Origin: DAOUKH01 sp965261455
GTDB lineage: Bacteria; Chloroflexota; Dehalococcoidia; SHYB01
Direction of reading: 5' to 3'
Assembly (NCBI GenBank): GCA_965261455.1
Contig: OZ253453.1
Span: forward strand, 806,001 to 870,000
DNA length: 64,000 nucleotides
The notes beneath the pieces are model-generated. The model saw nothing but the letters and a program-made list of their open reading frames with translations, was not told where the DNA came from and searched no databases. This document shows, piece after piece, positions 10,187-18,686 of this stretch; position 1 is the first letter of the stretch; the number at the start of each line of letters is the position of its first letter. The translations under genes and the position numbers were made by a program.

Positions 10187-12025
10187 CTAGCGGGCGGCTC
10201 GGGCGCGGCTGCGTTCGACCCGGTAGCGTTCGTCGGGGCTCAGGATACGTTTGCGCATGCGGATGGTCTTGGGGGTGACCTCGACGAGTTCGTCCATGGT
10301 GATGAAGCCCAGGGATTCTTCGAGGCTGAACTTCACGGAGGGCGCGAGGCGCACGGCGATGTCCTTGGTCGAGGAACGCATGTTGGACATCTTGCGCTCC
10401 TTGCAGACGTTGAGGTCCATGTCACGCTCGCGATTGTGGCGTCCAACGATCATGCCCTGGTAGACAGGGGTTTGAGGCTCGACGAACGTCTCTCCGCGCT
10501 CCTGGGCGTTCTGGAGGCCGTTGGTGACGGCGACGCCACTCTCGGCGGAGACGACGGCGCCCGAGCGGGCGTTCTTCAACGCGCCGGTCATCGGCTCCAT
10601 GCCGACGAACTCGGTGTTCATCTGGCCGTTGCCGCGCGTGGCCTGGAGGAAGAAGCTCCGGAAGCCGATCAGGCCGCGGGTGGGAAGGCGGAACTGGAGA
10701 TGCACGTTGCCGGAGCCGTCGCTCCGCAGATCAACCATCTGAGCGAGGCGCGCCGATAAGTCCTCGGTGACGGAGCCGATGTAGTCGTCGCGGGTTTCGA
10801 GGAAGAGCAGCTCGTAGGGCTCGTGCATCTTCCCGTCGATGCGCTTGGTGACGGCCTCGGGGCGCGACACCTGAAACTCGATGCCCTCGCGGCGCATCTT
10901 CTCTATCAGGACGGAGAGGTGGAGCTCGCCGCGCCCGCTGACGAGAAACTCGTCCGCGCTGCCGGTGCGCTCGACGCGGAGCGCCACGTTCGTCTGTATC
11001 TCGCGCTGGAGCCGGTCCCACAGCATTCGGGATGTGGCGTACCGGCCCTCCCGGCCTGAGAACGGCGACGTGTTGACGCCGAAGGTCATGCGCACGGTGG
11101 GTTCTTCGACCTTCATGCGCTCCAAGGGGTCCGGCGCGTCGGGCGACGCCACGGTGTCGCCGATACGGACGTCGCGCAAGCCGGACAGCGCGACGATCTC
11201 GCCGGCGGATGCCGATTCGATCTCGTGGCGCGCGAGGTCACGGAATGTGAAGAGACGTTCCACCCGGTAGGCAGGGGTGCTGTTATCGTGGCCGATCAGC
11301 ACGACCTGCTCGCCTTTCGTTATGCGTCCGCGCGACACCCTGCCGACCGCGATCTGGCCGAGGTAGTTGTCGTAGTCCAGCGCGGCCACGAGCAACTGCA
11401 GGGGGGCGTCGGGGTCGGCGACCGGAGCCGGCACGCGGTTGACGATGGCGTCGAACAGGGGCGCCATGTCCGTTGGCGCGTCCCCTTCCTCGCTCAGCGC
11501 ATATTGGTTGCGGGCGGAGGTGTAGAGCACCGGGAAGTCGAGTTGGTCGGGGTCGGTCACCAGTTCGAGGAAGAGGTCTTGCACCGCCGACAGGGCGGCG
11601 GAGGCGTCCGCGGAGGCACGGTCGACCTTGTTGATGACGAGGATCGGCCGCAGCCCCTGCTGGAGCGCGATGCGCAGGACATAGCGGGTCTGGGGCATGG
11701 GGCCCTCGACAGCGTCGACGACGAGCAGGCAGCCGTCGGCCATGTTCACGACGCGCTCGACCTCGCCGCTGAAATCGGCGTGGCCCGGCGTGTCGATGAT
11801 GTTGACCATGACGTCGCCGTACTTGATCCCGGTGTTCTTGGCCAGGATGGTGATGCCGCGCTCCCGCTCCTGCGGGTCCGAGTCCATGATCAGATCGGTC
11901 ATCTCCTGATCGGGGCGGAAGACGCGGCTGTAGCGCAGCATCGCGTCGACGAGGCTCGTCTTGCCGTGGTCGACGTGCGCGACGATGGCGATGTTGCGGA
12001 GGTGGGTCTGGGATGCTTCAGTCAT
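10187..12025 (-). CDS. typA: ribosome-associated GTPase TypA/BipA
   Basis: This translational GTPase binds ribosomes and helps 50S assembly and stress adaptation. At 612 residues it has the family's normal length. The G1 motif AHVDHGKT is at residues 16-23, followed by the switch region RERGITI, DTPGH (G3) and NKVDR (G4). EF-G-like domains follow, and the C-terminal domain carries RGLIGFRS, typical of TypA. The basic C-terminus RYRVERSRARAAR is also typical. It is divergent from the UGSC selenoprotein operon and shows no abnormality. Confidence 0.96.
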   Translation of the reverse strand: MTEASQTHLRNIAIVAHVDHGKTSLVDAMLRYSRVFRPDQEMTDLIMDSDPQERERGITILAKNTGIKYGDVMVNIIDTPGHADFSGEVERVVNMADGCLLVVDAVEGPMPQTRYVLRIALQQGLRPILVINKVDRASADASAALSAVQDLFLELVTDPDQLDFPVLYTSARNQYALSEEGDAPTDMAPLFDAIVNRVPAPVADPDAPLQLLVAALDYDNYLGQIAVGRVSRGRITKGEQVVLIGHDNSTPAYRVERLFTFRDLARHEIESASAGEIVALSGLRDVRIGDTVASPDAPDPLERMKVEEPTVRMTFGVNTSPFSGREGRYATSRMLWDRLQREIQTNVALRVERTGSADEFLVSGRGELHLSVLIEKMRREGIEFQVSRPEAVTKRIDGKMHEPYELLFLETRDDYIGSVTEDLSARLAQMVDLRSDGSGNVHLQFRLPTRGLIGFRSFFLQATRGNGQMNTEFVGMEPMTGALKNARSGAVVSAESGVAVTNGLQNAQERGETFVEPQTPVYQGMIVGRHNRERDMDLNVCKERKMSNMRSSTKDIAVRLAPSVKFSLEESLGFITMDELVEVTPKTIRMRKRILSPDERYRVERSRARAAR

Positions 12026-12209
12026 TTGCCGTCCGGTGCATTCGATGGGTCGGCGCCCGTCAAGGCGGACACCGCTCTTTCAAGTATGAGTGCAACGGCA
12101 AGTAGGCGTGCAACGGGCTTCGGTATGGGGTTCCCCAGCACCGGGGAGAGAGGGCTAAAGGTGCGGCGACGCTATACTTGCGGCGAATCCCGTGCACTGG
12201 AGTAGGGCT

Positions 12210-12812
12210 ATGCCATCTGAACGGACCGTTACCGTGCTGGATCCTTCGGGTCATGTTTTTCAGGAGGACGTGGGGCTGGCCCGCCGGCTCGACGATCTCG
12301 CGGGGCAGAAGGTGGGGCTGCTCGACGATGGGCTGGCCTTCTCCGACGCCTTTCTGGAGCGGATCGGGGAGCTGCTGGAGGAGCAGGCCGGCGTCGGGGC
12401 GGTGATCTCGCTCCAGAAGCCGAACCTGTCGGCTCCCGCGCCGAAGTCGATGATCGAGGAGCTGGTAAACGGGGTGGACTTCGCCGTCGTCGGGGTGGGT
12501 GGCTGAGGCTCGTGCTCGTCGTGCTGTACGCACGACGCCGTCACGCTGGAGGGCGCGGGCGTCCCCACCGCGGTGATCATTGAGGACGGCTTCAAGGAGC
12601 TGGCCTACGCCAAGCGGCGGCAGATGGGGCTGGAAGGCCTGGAGCCGATCATCATTCCCGGGATCATGGGGTCCCGCGAGGAGGCCCGCGGCATGGCCGA
12701 CGGCGCCTACGCGGGGGTGGTCGAGTGGCTACGGCGCGGGGCGGCGTCGCGCGAGCGGCGCGGGGAAGCGCCCGCCGAGCCCAAGGCACGCGCGGCCGGC
12801 GCGGACCGGTAG
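12210..12812 (+). CDS. UGSC-motif selenoprotein (in-frame TGA read as Sec99)
   Basis: The ATG at 12210 follows GGAGTAGGG. The frame runs 98 codons to a TGA at 12504-12506 and continues in the same frame for another 101 codons to a TAG. Around the TGA the protein reads VGVGG-U-GSCSSCC, so the TGA sits exactly at a U-x-x-C redox motif. Both halves look like one alpha/beta domain: TVTVLDPSG at the start, and PTAVIIEDGF and PIIIPGIMG after the Sec. I know this arrangement as the UGSC (seleno)protein family, whose function is not established. A perfect hairpin follows the TGA (separate entry). The stop is 3 bases from the next gene, so translation is probably coupled. The selenium genes (selA, selB, selC, selD) are not in the window. 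Confidence 0.85.
12504..12537 (+). promoter_or_regulatory. selenocysteine UGA plus bacterial SECIS-like hairpin
   Basis: TGA occupies 12504-12506. An 8-bp perfect stem pairs 12517-12524 (CGTCGTGC) with 12530-12537 around the loop TGTAC (12525-12529). The second loop base is G, 20 nt after the UGA. Bacterial SECIS elements are known to lie directly downstream of UGA within the coding region and to have a G among the first two loop bases roughly 16-37 nt from the UGA. This hairpin meets those rules. Confidence 0.8.
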
Positions 12813-12815
12813 CGT

Positions 12816-13901
12816 ATGGCCACGGCAAAGGACGCGCCCCTCGACCGTTTCGACCGCGCGGCGACGTGGGAGTCGTTCCGCGAGACTATCGAGTCGTTTT
12901 ATGACAAGGGCTGGACCGACGGCCTGCCGGTGATTCCGCCGACCGAGGACGCGGTCGCGGAGATGATGGCGGCGGTGGACCGCGACCCAGCGGAGGTGAT
13001 CAGCATCGTGCCGCCGCGCCAGGGGGTCGCCACCATCGAGTCGGTGGCGGCGAACGCGGTGATGGCGGGGTGCAAGCCGGCGTACTTCCCGGTCGTCGTC
13101 GCGGCGGTCGAGGCGATGCTCGACGAGCGGCTCAACATCAACGGGGTGCAGGCGACGACCAACGCCTGCGCGCCGCTGACCATCGTGAGCGGCCCGATCG
13201 TCGAGGAGTTGGGCATCAACGCGGGGTCGAACGTCTTCGGCCACGGCTATCGGGCCAACGCCACCATCGGGCGGGCGGTGCGCCTCGTGCTCGTCATCCT
13301 GGGCGGGGGCTACCCGGAGACGGGGGACAAGTCGCCGCTGGGGATGCCGGGAAAGTTTACGTTTTGCATAGGCGAGTCGCCTTCGATTCCATGGTCGCCG
13401 CTGCACGCCGAGCGCGGTTTCGGCGAGCATGCCAGCGGGGTGACGGTGATGGCGGTCGACGCGCCCCGCGCGTTCATGACGCCGGAGGACCTCGACCCCG
13501 TCGCGTCGCTCGACGCCATCGCCGTCGAGGTCACGCATATCACGCACAACGTCCACCACGCCGGGGAGTACCTGCTGGTGCTGAACCCGCTCGTCGCACG
13601 GAGCCTCGCCGACCACGGCTGGGAGCGCGGCGACATCCGCTACCACCTCTACGAGAACGCCCGCGTGCCGATGGAGGAGTTCCGGCGGATGCAGGAGCGG
13701 CGCGGCGTCACCAACCCCGGCAACAAGGCTCGCTGGCCGAAGTGGCTGGAGTCGGCGGGCGCGGAGACGCGGGTCCCCGCCATCCGCCGCGTCGACGACC
13801 TGGTGATCACCGTCGCCGGCGGCACGCAACTGACGTGGAACGCGCTGCTCGGCGGCTGGGGCAACTTCGGCGGCTGGGCGGTGACACGGCCGGTGGGGTA
13901 G
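12816..13901 (+). CDS. UGSC-associated partner protein, uncharacterised family
   Basis: The 361-residue protein starts 3 bases after the selenoprotein stop. Key blocks are DGLPVIPP (residues 35-42) and NAVMAGC (80-86), PVVVAAVEAM, then ACAPLTIVSGPI and NATIGRAVRL, a PGKFTFCI block and a C-terminal LVITVAGG. It aligns with the truncated protein at 1-771 and with the second domain of the fused selenoprotein at 41523-43229. That fusion strongly implies that the two proteins act together. The invariant Cys86 is a candidate redox partner for the selenocysteine, but this is speculation. No signal peptide or membrane segment is seen. I cannot assign a reaction. Confidence 0.85.
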   Translation: MATAKDAPLDRFDRAATWESFRETIESFYDKGWTDGLPVIPPTEDAVAEMMAAVDRDPAEVISIVPPRQGVATIESVAANAVMAGCKPAYFPVVVAAVEAMLDERLNINGVQATTNACAPLTIVSGPIVEELGINAGSNVFGHGYRANATIGRAVRLVLVILGGGYPETGDKSPLGMPGKFTFCIGESPSIPWSPLHAERGFGEHASGVTVMAVDAPRAFMTPEDLDPVASLDAIAVEVTHITHNVHHAGEYLLVLNPLVARSLADHGWERGDIRYHLYENARVPMEEFRRMQERRGVTNPGNKARWPKWLESAGAETRVPAIRRVDDLVITVAGGTQLTWNALLGGWGNFGGWAVTRPVG

Positions 13902-13931
13902 GAGGGCTGCGTCTACTCACTCCTAGTCGGC

Positions 13932-15089
13932 TCAATGGTCCGTGCCGGGCCAAGGATCCGGGAGGCCGAGGAGGGCGTTCAGCGTACGAGACGGCGTGGT
14001 GTCTGAGAACCTGCCGTCAACCCTTAACGACCGTTCCGAAGCGAAGGGGAATAGCCCCTTTGGCAGCGGACGTTCAGTCCATGGATGATGCCATAGTTGC
14101 CACTGCTGCCAAGCCTGTGCTGCGTCACAAATCGACCATACATCCCTGAAACCCTGTTTGAGCAAGACTGCAGAAACGTGACGGTTCTTGGGGTCCGAGG
14201 CCAATCCAAAGAGACTCTCGGATGACCCTCTCCCTCCGGGATGGCCAAACAAGGCGGGAAATACGGATTCAGGATCCGGCCAGCTCGTGTTGTCACCGAT
14301 GACAATGACGTAGGGCGCCTTCTGAGGCCTATACTTGCCAGCCTTTCTCTCCAGAGCATTCCAAAGACTGACGGCAGTAGCCACCTCTTCGGCGGGGCTC
14401 ACCTCCATGCCAATCGAGCCGCCGCCATCTTGGGCCTCGACCGGTATCGCGTAGAACTTGATTTCCCAGCCTTGCTCAGACCACAGCCAGGACTCGAAGG
14501 GCCTACCCTGCTTAAGGGATTGCAAGGCTTCTTGGTGAGAGATAGACGCTATCCATGCTTCAAGGTCTCTGCGCAATCGCCGTGTCGATGGCTGGCCGTT
14601 CCCCCGTTCAAGCGTCTGAAATATGAGGTCGACGGTGCCAGTGTAGCTCTTGTCGATGATGTCCTTGATATCGTTCTCTACCTGCTGCGCGCCAAGTTTG
14701 GCATCGGGATCATGAACGACAGTGCATTCGATCAGAATCTCTATGCCTTGGTAGACAGCCGAGAAATCTGGCCGCCTCCCTCCGAGTTCGGGCTCCACCT
14801 GCACATCGGTTGCGACGCCGCGAAGGATTTCATGGGTGGCCAACTCCAAGAGCGCGCCGGCATGGCGCGCGTTGCGCCCCCTGAATCTGCGCCGAAGGTC
14901 TTTTCTCTTCTCTTGAGGTATGTGAGCAAACCATGAATCGAGGGTGGTCCTGGCGGTTGCAAGGCAGGCCCATGCCGAGCGGTTGAGGAATTTGAAGTGT
15001 GGCTCGGTACGGAAGATCATTCTCGCGTCAGTGCGCGACACAGGATCGAAAAGAGAAGACTCGAGATTGTCGCCGGATTCGCTCGACAT
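13932..15089 (-). CDS. hypothetical protein with PD-(D/E)xK-nuclease-like core
   Basis: The ATG at 15089 (MSSESGDN) is preceded by GGAAGGGAGA at good spacing; the longer frame from 15185 lacks a site. The product has 385 residues. A central region has a helix with HAGALLELATHEIL, then RRPDFSAVYQG and ILIECTVVHD. This resembles the E...PD...(D/E)xK layout of restriction-endonuclease-like folds, with ECT in place of ExK. The remainder (ENDIKDIIDKSY, a tryptophan-rich middle, PYVIVIGDN) gives no further match. It could be a solitary nuclease or defence-related protein. Codon use is less biased than in the neighbours, which hints at transfer. Confidence 0.6.
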   Translation of the reverse strand: MSSESGDNLESSLFDPVSRTDARMIFRTEPHFKFLNRSAWACLATARTTLDSWFAHIPQEKRKDLRRRFRGRNARHAGALLELATHEILRGVATDVQVEPELGGRRPDFSAVYQGIEILIECTVVHDPDAKLGAQQVENDIKDIIDKSYTGTVDLIFQTLERGNGQPSTRRLRRDLEAWIASISHQEALQSLKQGRPFESWLWSEQGWEIKFYAIPVEAQDGGGSIGMEVSPAEEVATAVSLWNALERKAGKYRPQKAPYVIVIGDNTSWPDPESVFPALFGHPGGRGSSESLFGLASDPKNRHVSAVLLKQGFRDVWSICDAAQAWQQWQLWHHPWTERPLPKGLFPFASERSLRVDGRFSDTTPSRTLNALLGLPDPWPGTDH

Positions 15090-15365
15090 GTCGTTCTCCC
15101 TTCCGGGGCACTTGCGCGGCACCAGGCGCTTTGCCAGCCCTGAGCCTACGCCGCTACATCTGTTGGCGCAACGGGAAATTGTCACGACGCCGCGCAGCCA
15201 TCGCGACGCTCATGGCCCGTGCGCTCTCGCTGGAATCTGGAGCCCCACGGGCAACGCAGCCACCTCGCTAGCCGTAAGAGCCAGTCGGCAGCATCTGGGT
15301 CATGAGCGCGGCACGAAGCGGACGCCTGTGACAGCCTGACTAGGTCCGACCGGAGGAGAGACGAC

Positions 15366-16184
15366 CTAGCTCGGTTCGCTCGCGCCGAGGTCGAATTCAG
15401 ACAAGCCGTCCTCTGGTAAGTCGACCCCGTCTAGGTTGGCCCTGCGCAAGCTGGCCCCGCGAAGATCGGCCCCAAGGTCAGCCCCTCGAAGATCGGCCCC
15501 GTCCAGGTTGGCCCCTCGAAGGTCGCCTCCGTTCAGGTTAGCCCTGCGCAGGTCGGCCTCGTTCAGATTGGCCCCTCGAAGATCGGCTCCGTCTAGGTTG
15601 GCCCCTCGAAGAACGGCCCCGTCCAAATTGGCTTCGTGCAGGTTGGTCGCCCATAGGTTGGCTCCGTCCAGATTGGCCTCGTGCAAGTTGGCTTTGTTGA
15701 GGTCCGTTCTACTCAGGTTGGCCTCGCGTAGATCAGCCCTGCCCAGGTCGGACTGGGCAAGATCGGCCCACCCCAGATTAGCCTCGCTCAGGTTGGCCCC
15801 ATGTAGGTCGGCTTTGCGAAGATCAGCCCCATCCAGGTTGGCCCCACGCAGGTTGGCTCCGCGCAGGTCAGGCAGGGCCTCCACCCTTGCGAGGTTGTCC
15901 CACACCGCAGCGGGACTGATGGGCCAGGGAGCCTTGCCAAATGGGTCGCTTCCCGCCCCGGCGGCTCGTAGCATCCGGATGACATGGGCTCGATTACCGC
16001 TCATCAACTTAGCCCATGCGTCAACGCCTCCTAGGCGGTTGTCACTCTGTACACCGAGTGCGTGGGCCAAGCGCGCCTCTACACAGCAACGCCCATCACT
16101 AGCCCACTCGGCAACACTCTGGTCCACGTCGGGCAGCGTCGCTGTCTCACGTACCTTCTCGATTGCATCAGACACTGCGGTCAT
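15366..16184 (-). CDS. pentapeptide-repeat protein
   Basis: The 272-residue product has a 100-residue N-terminal region with no repeats (DQSVAEWASDG, RMLRAAGAGSDP). About 30 pentapeptide units of the A(D/N)Lxx type follow, from the DLRGANL block to near the C-terminus. Such repeats form a right-handed quadrilateral beta helix; some members mimic DNA and protect gyrase, most have unknown roles. The phase slips by one residue at GADLGADLRG, which would kink the helix. The ATG has a good ribosome site (GAAGGAGAA). No partner gene is apparent. Confidence 0.9.
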   Translation of the reverse strand: MTAVSDAIEKVRETATLPDVDQSVAEWASDGRCCVEARLAHALGVQSDNRLGGVDAWAKLMSGNRAHVIRMLRAAGAGSDPFGKAPWPISPAAVWDNLARVEALPDLRGANLRGANLDGADLRKADLHGANLSEANLGWADLAQSDLGRADLREANLSRTDLNKANLHEANLDGANLWATNLHEANLDGAVLRGANLDGADLRGANLNEADLRRANLNGGDLRGANLDGADLRGADLGADLRGASLRRANLDGVDLPEDGLSEFDLGASEPS

Positions 16185-16301
16185 TATGGTTCTCCTTCAC
16201 CAACCCAGCCTAAGCCCCAGCTTAAAGCAGCGTCAATTCTCAGTCTCCCAGAGGGGAGAGACTTAAGGGACGCTTCCCTAGAGTGGGAGAGGCCACAGGG
16301 A

Positions 16302-16321
16302 GGGCGATTCGCGAATCGCCC
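16302..16321. repeat. 20-bp palindrome upstream of a LexA-type promoter
   Basis: Exact copy of the palindrome at 8423-8442. Here it lies 52 bases upstream of the -35 box at 16374. Confidence 0.85.
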
Positions 16322-16373
16322 CTAGGGGACGTGGCGGGTTTCGATGGCCCTCTGAGCCCGCGCCAATGCTTGC

Positions 16374-16423
16374 TTGACACGACCTTGGCGAGGAAGTACT
16401 ATCACGGTAACGAACATACGTTC
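16374..16423 (+). promoter_or_regulatory. sigma70-type promoter with LexA-type operator (site 1)
   Basis: TTGACA (16374-16379), exactly 17 bases, TACTAT (16397-16402), then GAACATACGTTC (16412-16423) over the expected start of transcription. GAAC-N4-GTTC is the Gram-positive LexA (SOS) box consensus. The 423-bp gap between the pentapeptide and CoA-transferase genes otherwise holds only repeats. No convincing ORF follows before the convergent CoA-transferase gene at 16608, so the product could be a short RNA or an antisense transcript. Confidence 0.6.
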
Positions 16424-16607
16424 GATACGCCGGGAGACGGTAGAGGGGGGCCTGCGGACGCGTAGGAGACTGACCTCACTACCCCGGCTAGGACGACGCG
16501 CAAGTCCCCGCTGGCAGAGGAGTGTGAGAACCCTCAGCCTCGGCTCTCTCTCACTATCCGCCAGAGGTGGTCACGAGGCCGGAGCCGGGCGCCCACAAGG
16601 GGCGCCC

Positions 16608-17810
16608 CTACACGATGCCGGATTCGCGGAGGTTGGCGACTTTGGCGGCGTCGTAGCCGAGGATGTCGGCGTAGATTTCTTCGGTGTGCTGGCCTAGGAG
16701 GGGCGAGGGCTGCTCGACGGTGGGGGAGTCGGAGAGCTTGATGGGGTTGCCGATGAGGCGGACGGTGCCTCGAACGGGGTGCTCCATGTCGACGACGGTC
16801 TCGCGTTCGAGGAGCTGGGGGCTGGTGTGGAGGTCCTCGGCGTTGAGGCAGGCGCCGGCGGGGATGCCGGCCTCGCCGAGGATGCGCATGGCCTCGAACT
16901 TGTCGTGCTGCTTGGTCCACGACTCGAGGGCGTCGTCGAACTCCTCGGCGTGCTCGTTGCGGAAGTTGCGGTCGGCCCAGCGGGGGTCGTCGGCCATGTC
17001 GGGGTGGCCGGCGATGCGGAGGATGGTGGCGACCATCTTGGGCATTGCGCCGAAGGTGATGACGACGTAGTCGTCGTCGCCGCCGGGGGCGCACTGGTAG
17101 GTCCCCTTGGTGCGTTGGCCGAAGTAGACGTTGCCGGAGCGCGGCGGGGTCTTGCCGGTCTCGTGGTAGTCGCGGGACCAGATGCGGCAGAGGTTGGCGA
17201 CGGCGTCCTGCATGGCGACCTCGACCTTCTGGCCGTGGCCGGTTATGTCGCGCTGGTGCAAGGCGGCAAGGATGCCGATGGCGAGGTGCATGCCGGTCCC
17301 GGTGTCGCCGAGGGTGGGGCCGGGGCGCGTGGGCGGGCCGCCGGGGTAGCCGGTGGCGCAGAAGGAGCCGCCGGTGGCCTGTCCAATGGTGTCGAAGGAC
17401 TTGTACTTGCTGTAGGGGCCATAGGTGCCGAAGCCCTTGACGCGGGCCAGCACGATGCGGGGGTTGACCTTGGCGAGCTCGTCGTAGCCCAGCCCGAGGC
17501 GCTCCAGGGCGTCGGGGGCGAGGTTCTCGGCGACGACGTCGGCGTGCTTGAGCAGGTCGAAGAAGATGGCCTTGCCTTGGGGGTCTTTCAGGTTGAGGGT
17601 GATCGACCGCTTGTTGGCGTTGAGCAGGAGGAAGTAGTAGGAGTCGACGCCGGGCCCGCCCGTCCCGGCGCGGCGGCCGGGGTCGCCGCCCTTGGGCTGC
17701 TCGACCTTGATAACCTCGGCGCCGAGGTGGGCGAGGACTTGGGTCGCGGAGGTGCCGGCTTCGAACTGGGTGAGGTCGAGGATGCGGATGTCCTGCAGCG
17801 CGTTGCTCAT
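16608..17810 (-). CDS. family III CoA-transferase (CaiB/BaiF), active-site Asp present
   Basis: The start at 17810 (MSNALQDIRI) has GGAGAAACCC upstream; the product has 400 residues, normal for the family. These enzymes move CoA between carboxylic acids through an aspartyl-CoA thioester. The catalytic Asp aligns at residue 169 in PTLGD, the same number as Asp169 of formyl-CoA transferase. Other family marks are NANKRSITLNL, VAENLAPDALERLGLGYDEL and the C-terminal PLLGQHTEEIY. Unlike the two paired CoA-transferase loci in this window, it is a single gene and probably a homodimer. It is divergent from a nitroreductase. The acid substrates are unknown. Confidence 0.9.
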   Translation of the reverse strand: MSNALQDIRILDLTQFEAGTSATQVLAHLGAEVIKVEQPKGGDPGRRAGTGGPGVDSYYFLLLNANKRSITLNLKDPQGKAIFFDLLKHADVVAENLAPDALERLGLGYDELAKVNPRIVLARVKGFGTYGPYSKYKSFDTIGQATGGSFCATGYPGGPPTRPGPTLGDTGTGMHLAIGILAALHQRDITGHGQKVEVAMQDAVANLCRIWSRDYHETGKTPPRSGNVYFGQRTKGTYQCAPGGDDDYVVITFGAMPKMVATILRIAGHPDMADDPRWADRNFRNEHAEEFDDALESWTKQHDKFEAMRILGEAGIPAGACLNAEDLHTSPQLLERETVVDMEHPVRGTVRLIGNPIKLSDSPTVEQPSPLLGQHTEEIYADILGYDAAKVANLRESGIV

Positions 17811-17932
17811 GGGTTTCTCCATAGGGGCGGACCAATCGGGTAAGATATGCCGCGCTGTCATTCTAGCTGCGGGCGGCGTTCGTGCCAGCCCCGCGTTCAG
17901 CCTATCGCGTATCCCAGGAGGAACAACCCACC

Positions 17933-18565
17933 GTGGATTTCTTTGAGGTCGTTCACACCCAGCGCTCGATTCGCAAGTTCAAACCGGACGACGTGCCCGA
18001 TGACGTACTCTGGCAGATGCTCGACGCGGCGATCCGCGCGCCGAGCGGCTCGAACACCCAGCCGTGGATCTTCGTCGTTATCAAGGACGCGGCCAAACGG
18101 CAGGCGATCGCGCAGGCGCTGCGCGAGACGGGGCGCGTCGAGGACATGGCGTCGCGCTTCGAAGAGGTGAAGGCCGATCCGGTGCGGCGTCGGAGCCTGG
18201 GCGCGGCGGTCGAGATGTTCCGCGACATCGCGAAGGCGCCGGTGATTATCATTCCCTGCCTGTACAACGTTACGTCGCCGAACACGGACGCCAACAGCCT
18301 GCTGGCGGGCTCCTCGATCTACGGCGCGGTGCAGAACCTGATGCTCGCGGCCCGCACGCTCGGCGTCGGCACGGTGTTGACGACGTTCCAGCAGTTCATC
18401 CAGCCGACGCTGGCCAAGGAACTCGGCATCCCCGACGACGCTCTCGCTACCTGCGTGATTCCGGTGGGCTATCCCGACGGCCAGCGCTTCGGCCCGACGA
18501 CGCGCAAGCCCGCGGAGACGGTGACGTACTGGGACTCGTGGGGGAGCGTGAAGGGGCGCTCGTAG
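17933..18565 (+). CDS. nitroreductase family protein
   Basis: The GTG at 17933 follows AGGAGG, giving 210 residues; the longer frame from 17882 would place the ribosome site inside the gene. This is a homodimeric FMN flavoprotein fold: RSIRKFKPDDVPDD and APSGSNTQPWIF form the FMN phosphate site, and the C-terminal IPVGYPDG is typical. The enzymes reduce nitro groups, quinones or enoates with NAD(P)H. It is divergent from the CoA-transferase at 16608-17810 and is followed by repeats. The substrate is not predictable. Confidence 0.9.
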   Translation: MDFFEVVHTQRSIRKFKPDDVPDDVLWQMLDAAIRAPSGSNTQPWIFVVIKDAAKRQAIAQALRETGRVEDMASRFEEVKADPVRRRSLGAAVEMFRDIAKAPVIIIPCLYNVTSPNTDANSLLAGSSIYGAVQNLMLAARTLGVGTVLTTFQQFIQPTLAKELGIPDDALATCVIPVGYPDGQRFGPTTRKPAETVTYWDSWGSVKGRS

Positions 18566-18686
18566 GCGGCGGGCCCTCTCTCAGTCTCCCCCATGGGGGG
18601 AGAGGTTTGCGGTGCTCCCCTTCGGGGAGGTTAAGCCGAGCCCCCCGCCCTCACTCAGTCTGTCGCAGGGCCAGAGAAGTTTGGGG

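Noticed and set aside
12573..12812. Independent short gene after the TGA of the UGSC locus
   Set aside because: It is in frame with the upstream part, lacks a ribosome site and starts in the middle of the domain, so it is the C-terminal half of the selenoprotein.
16534..17835. Minus-strand frame overlapping the CoA-transferase
   Set aside because: Arg/Pro-rich translation with no motifs; the overlapping frame 16608-17810 is a clear CaiB/BaiF enzyme.
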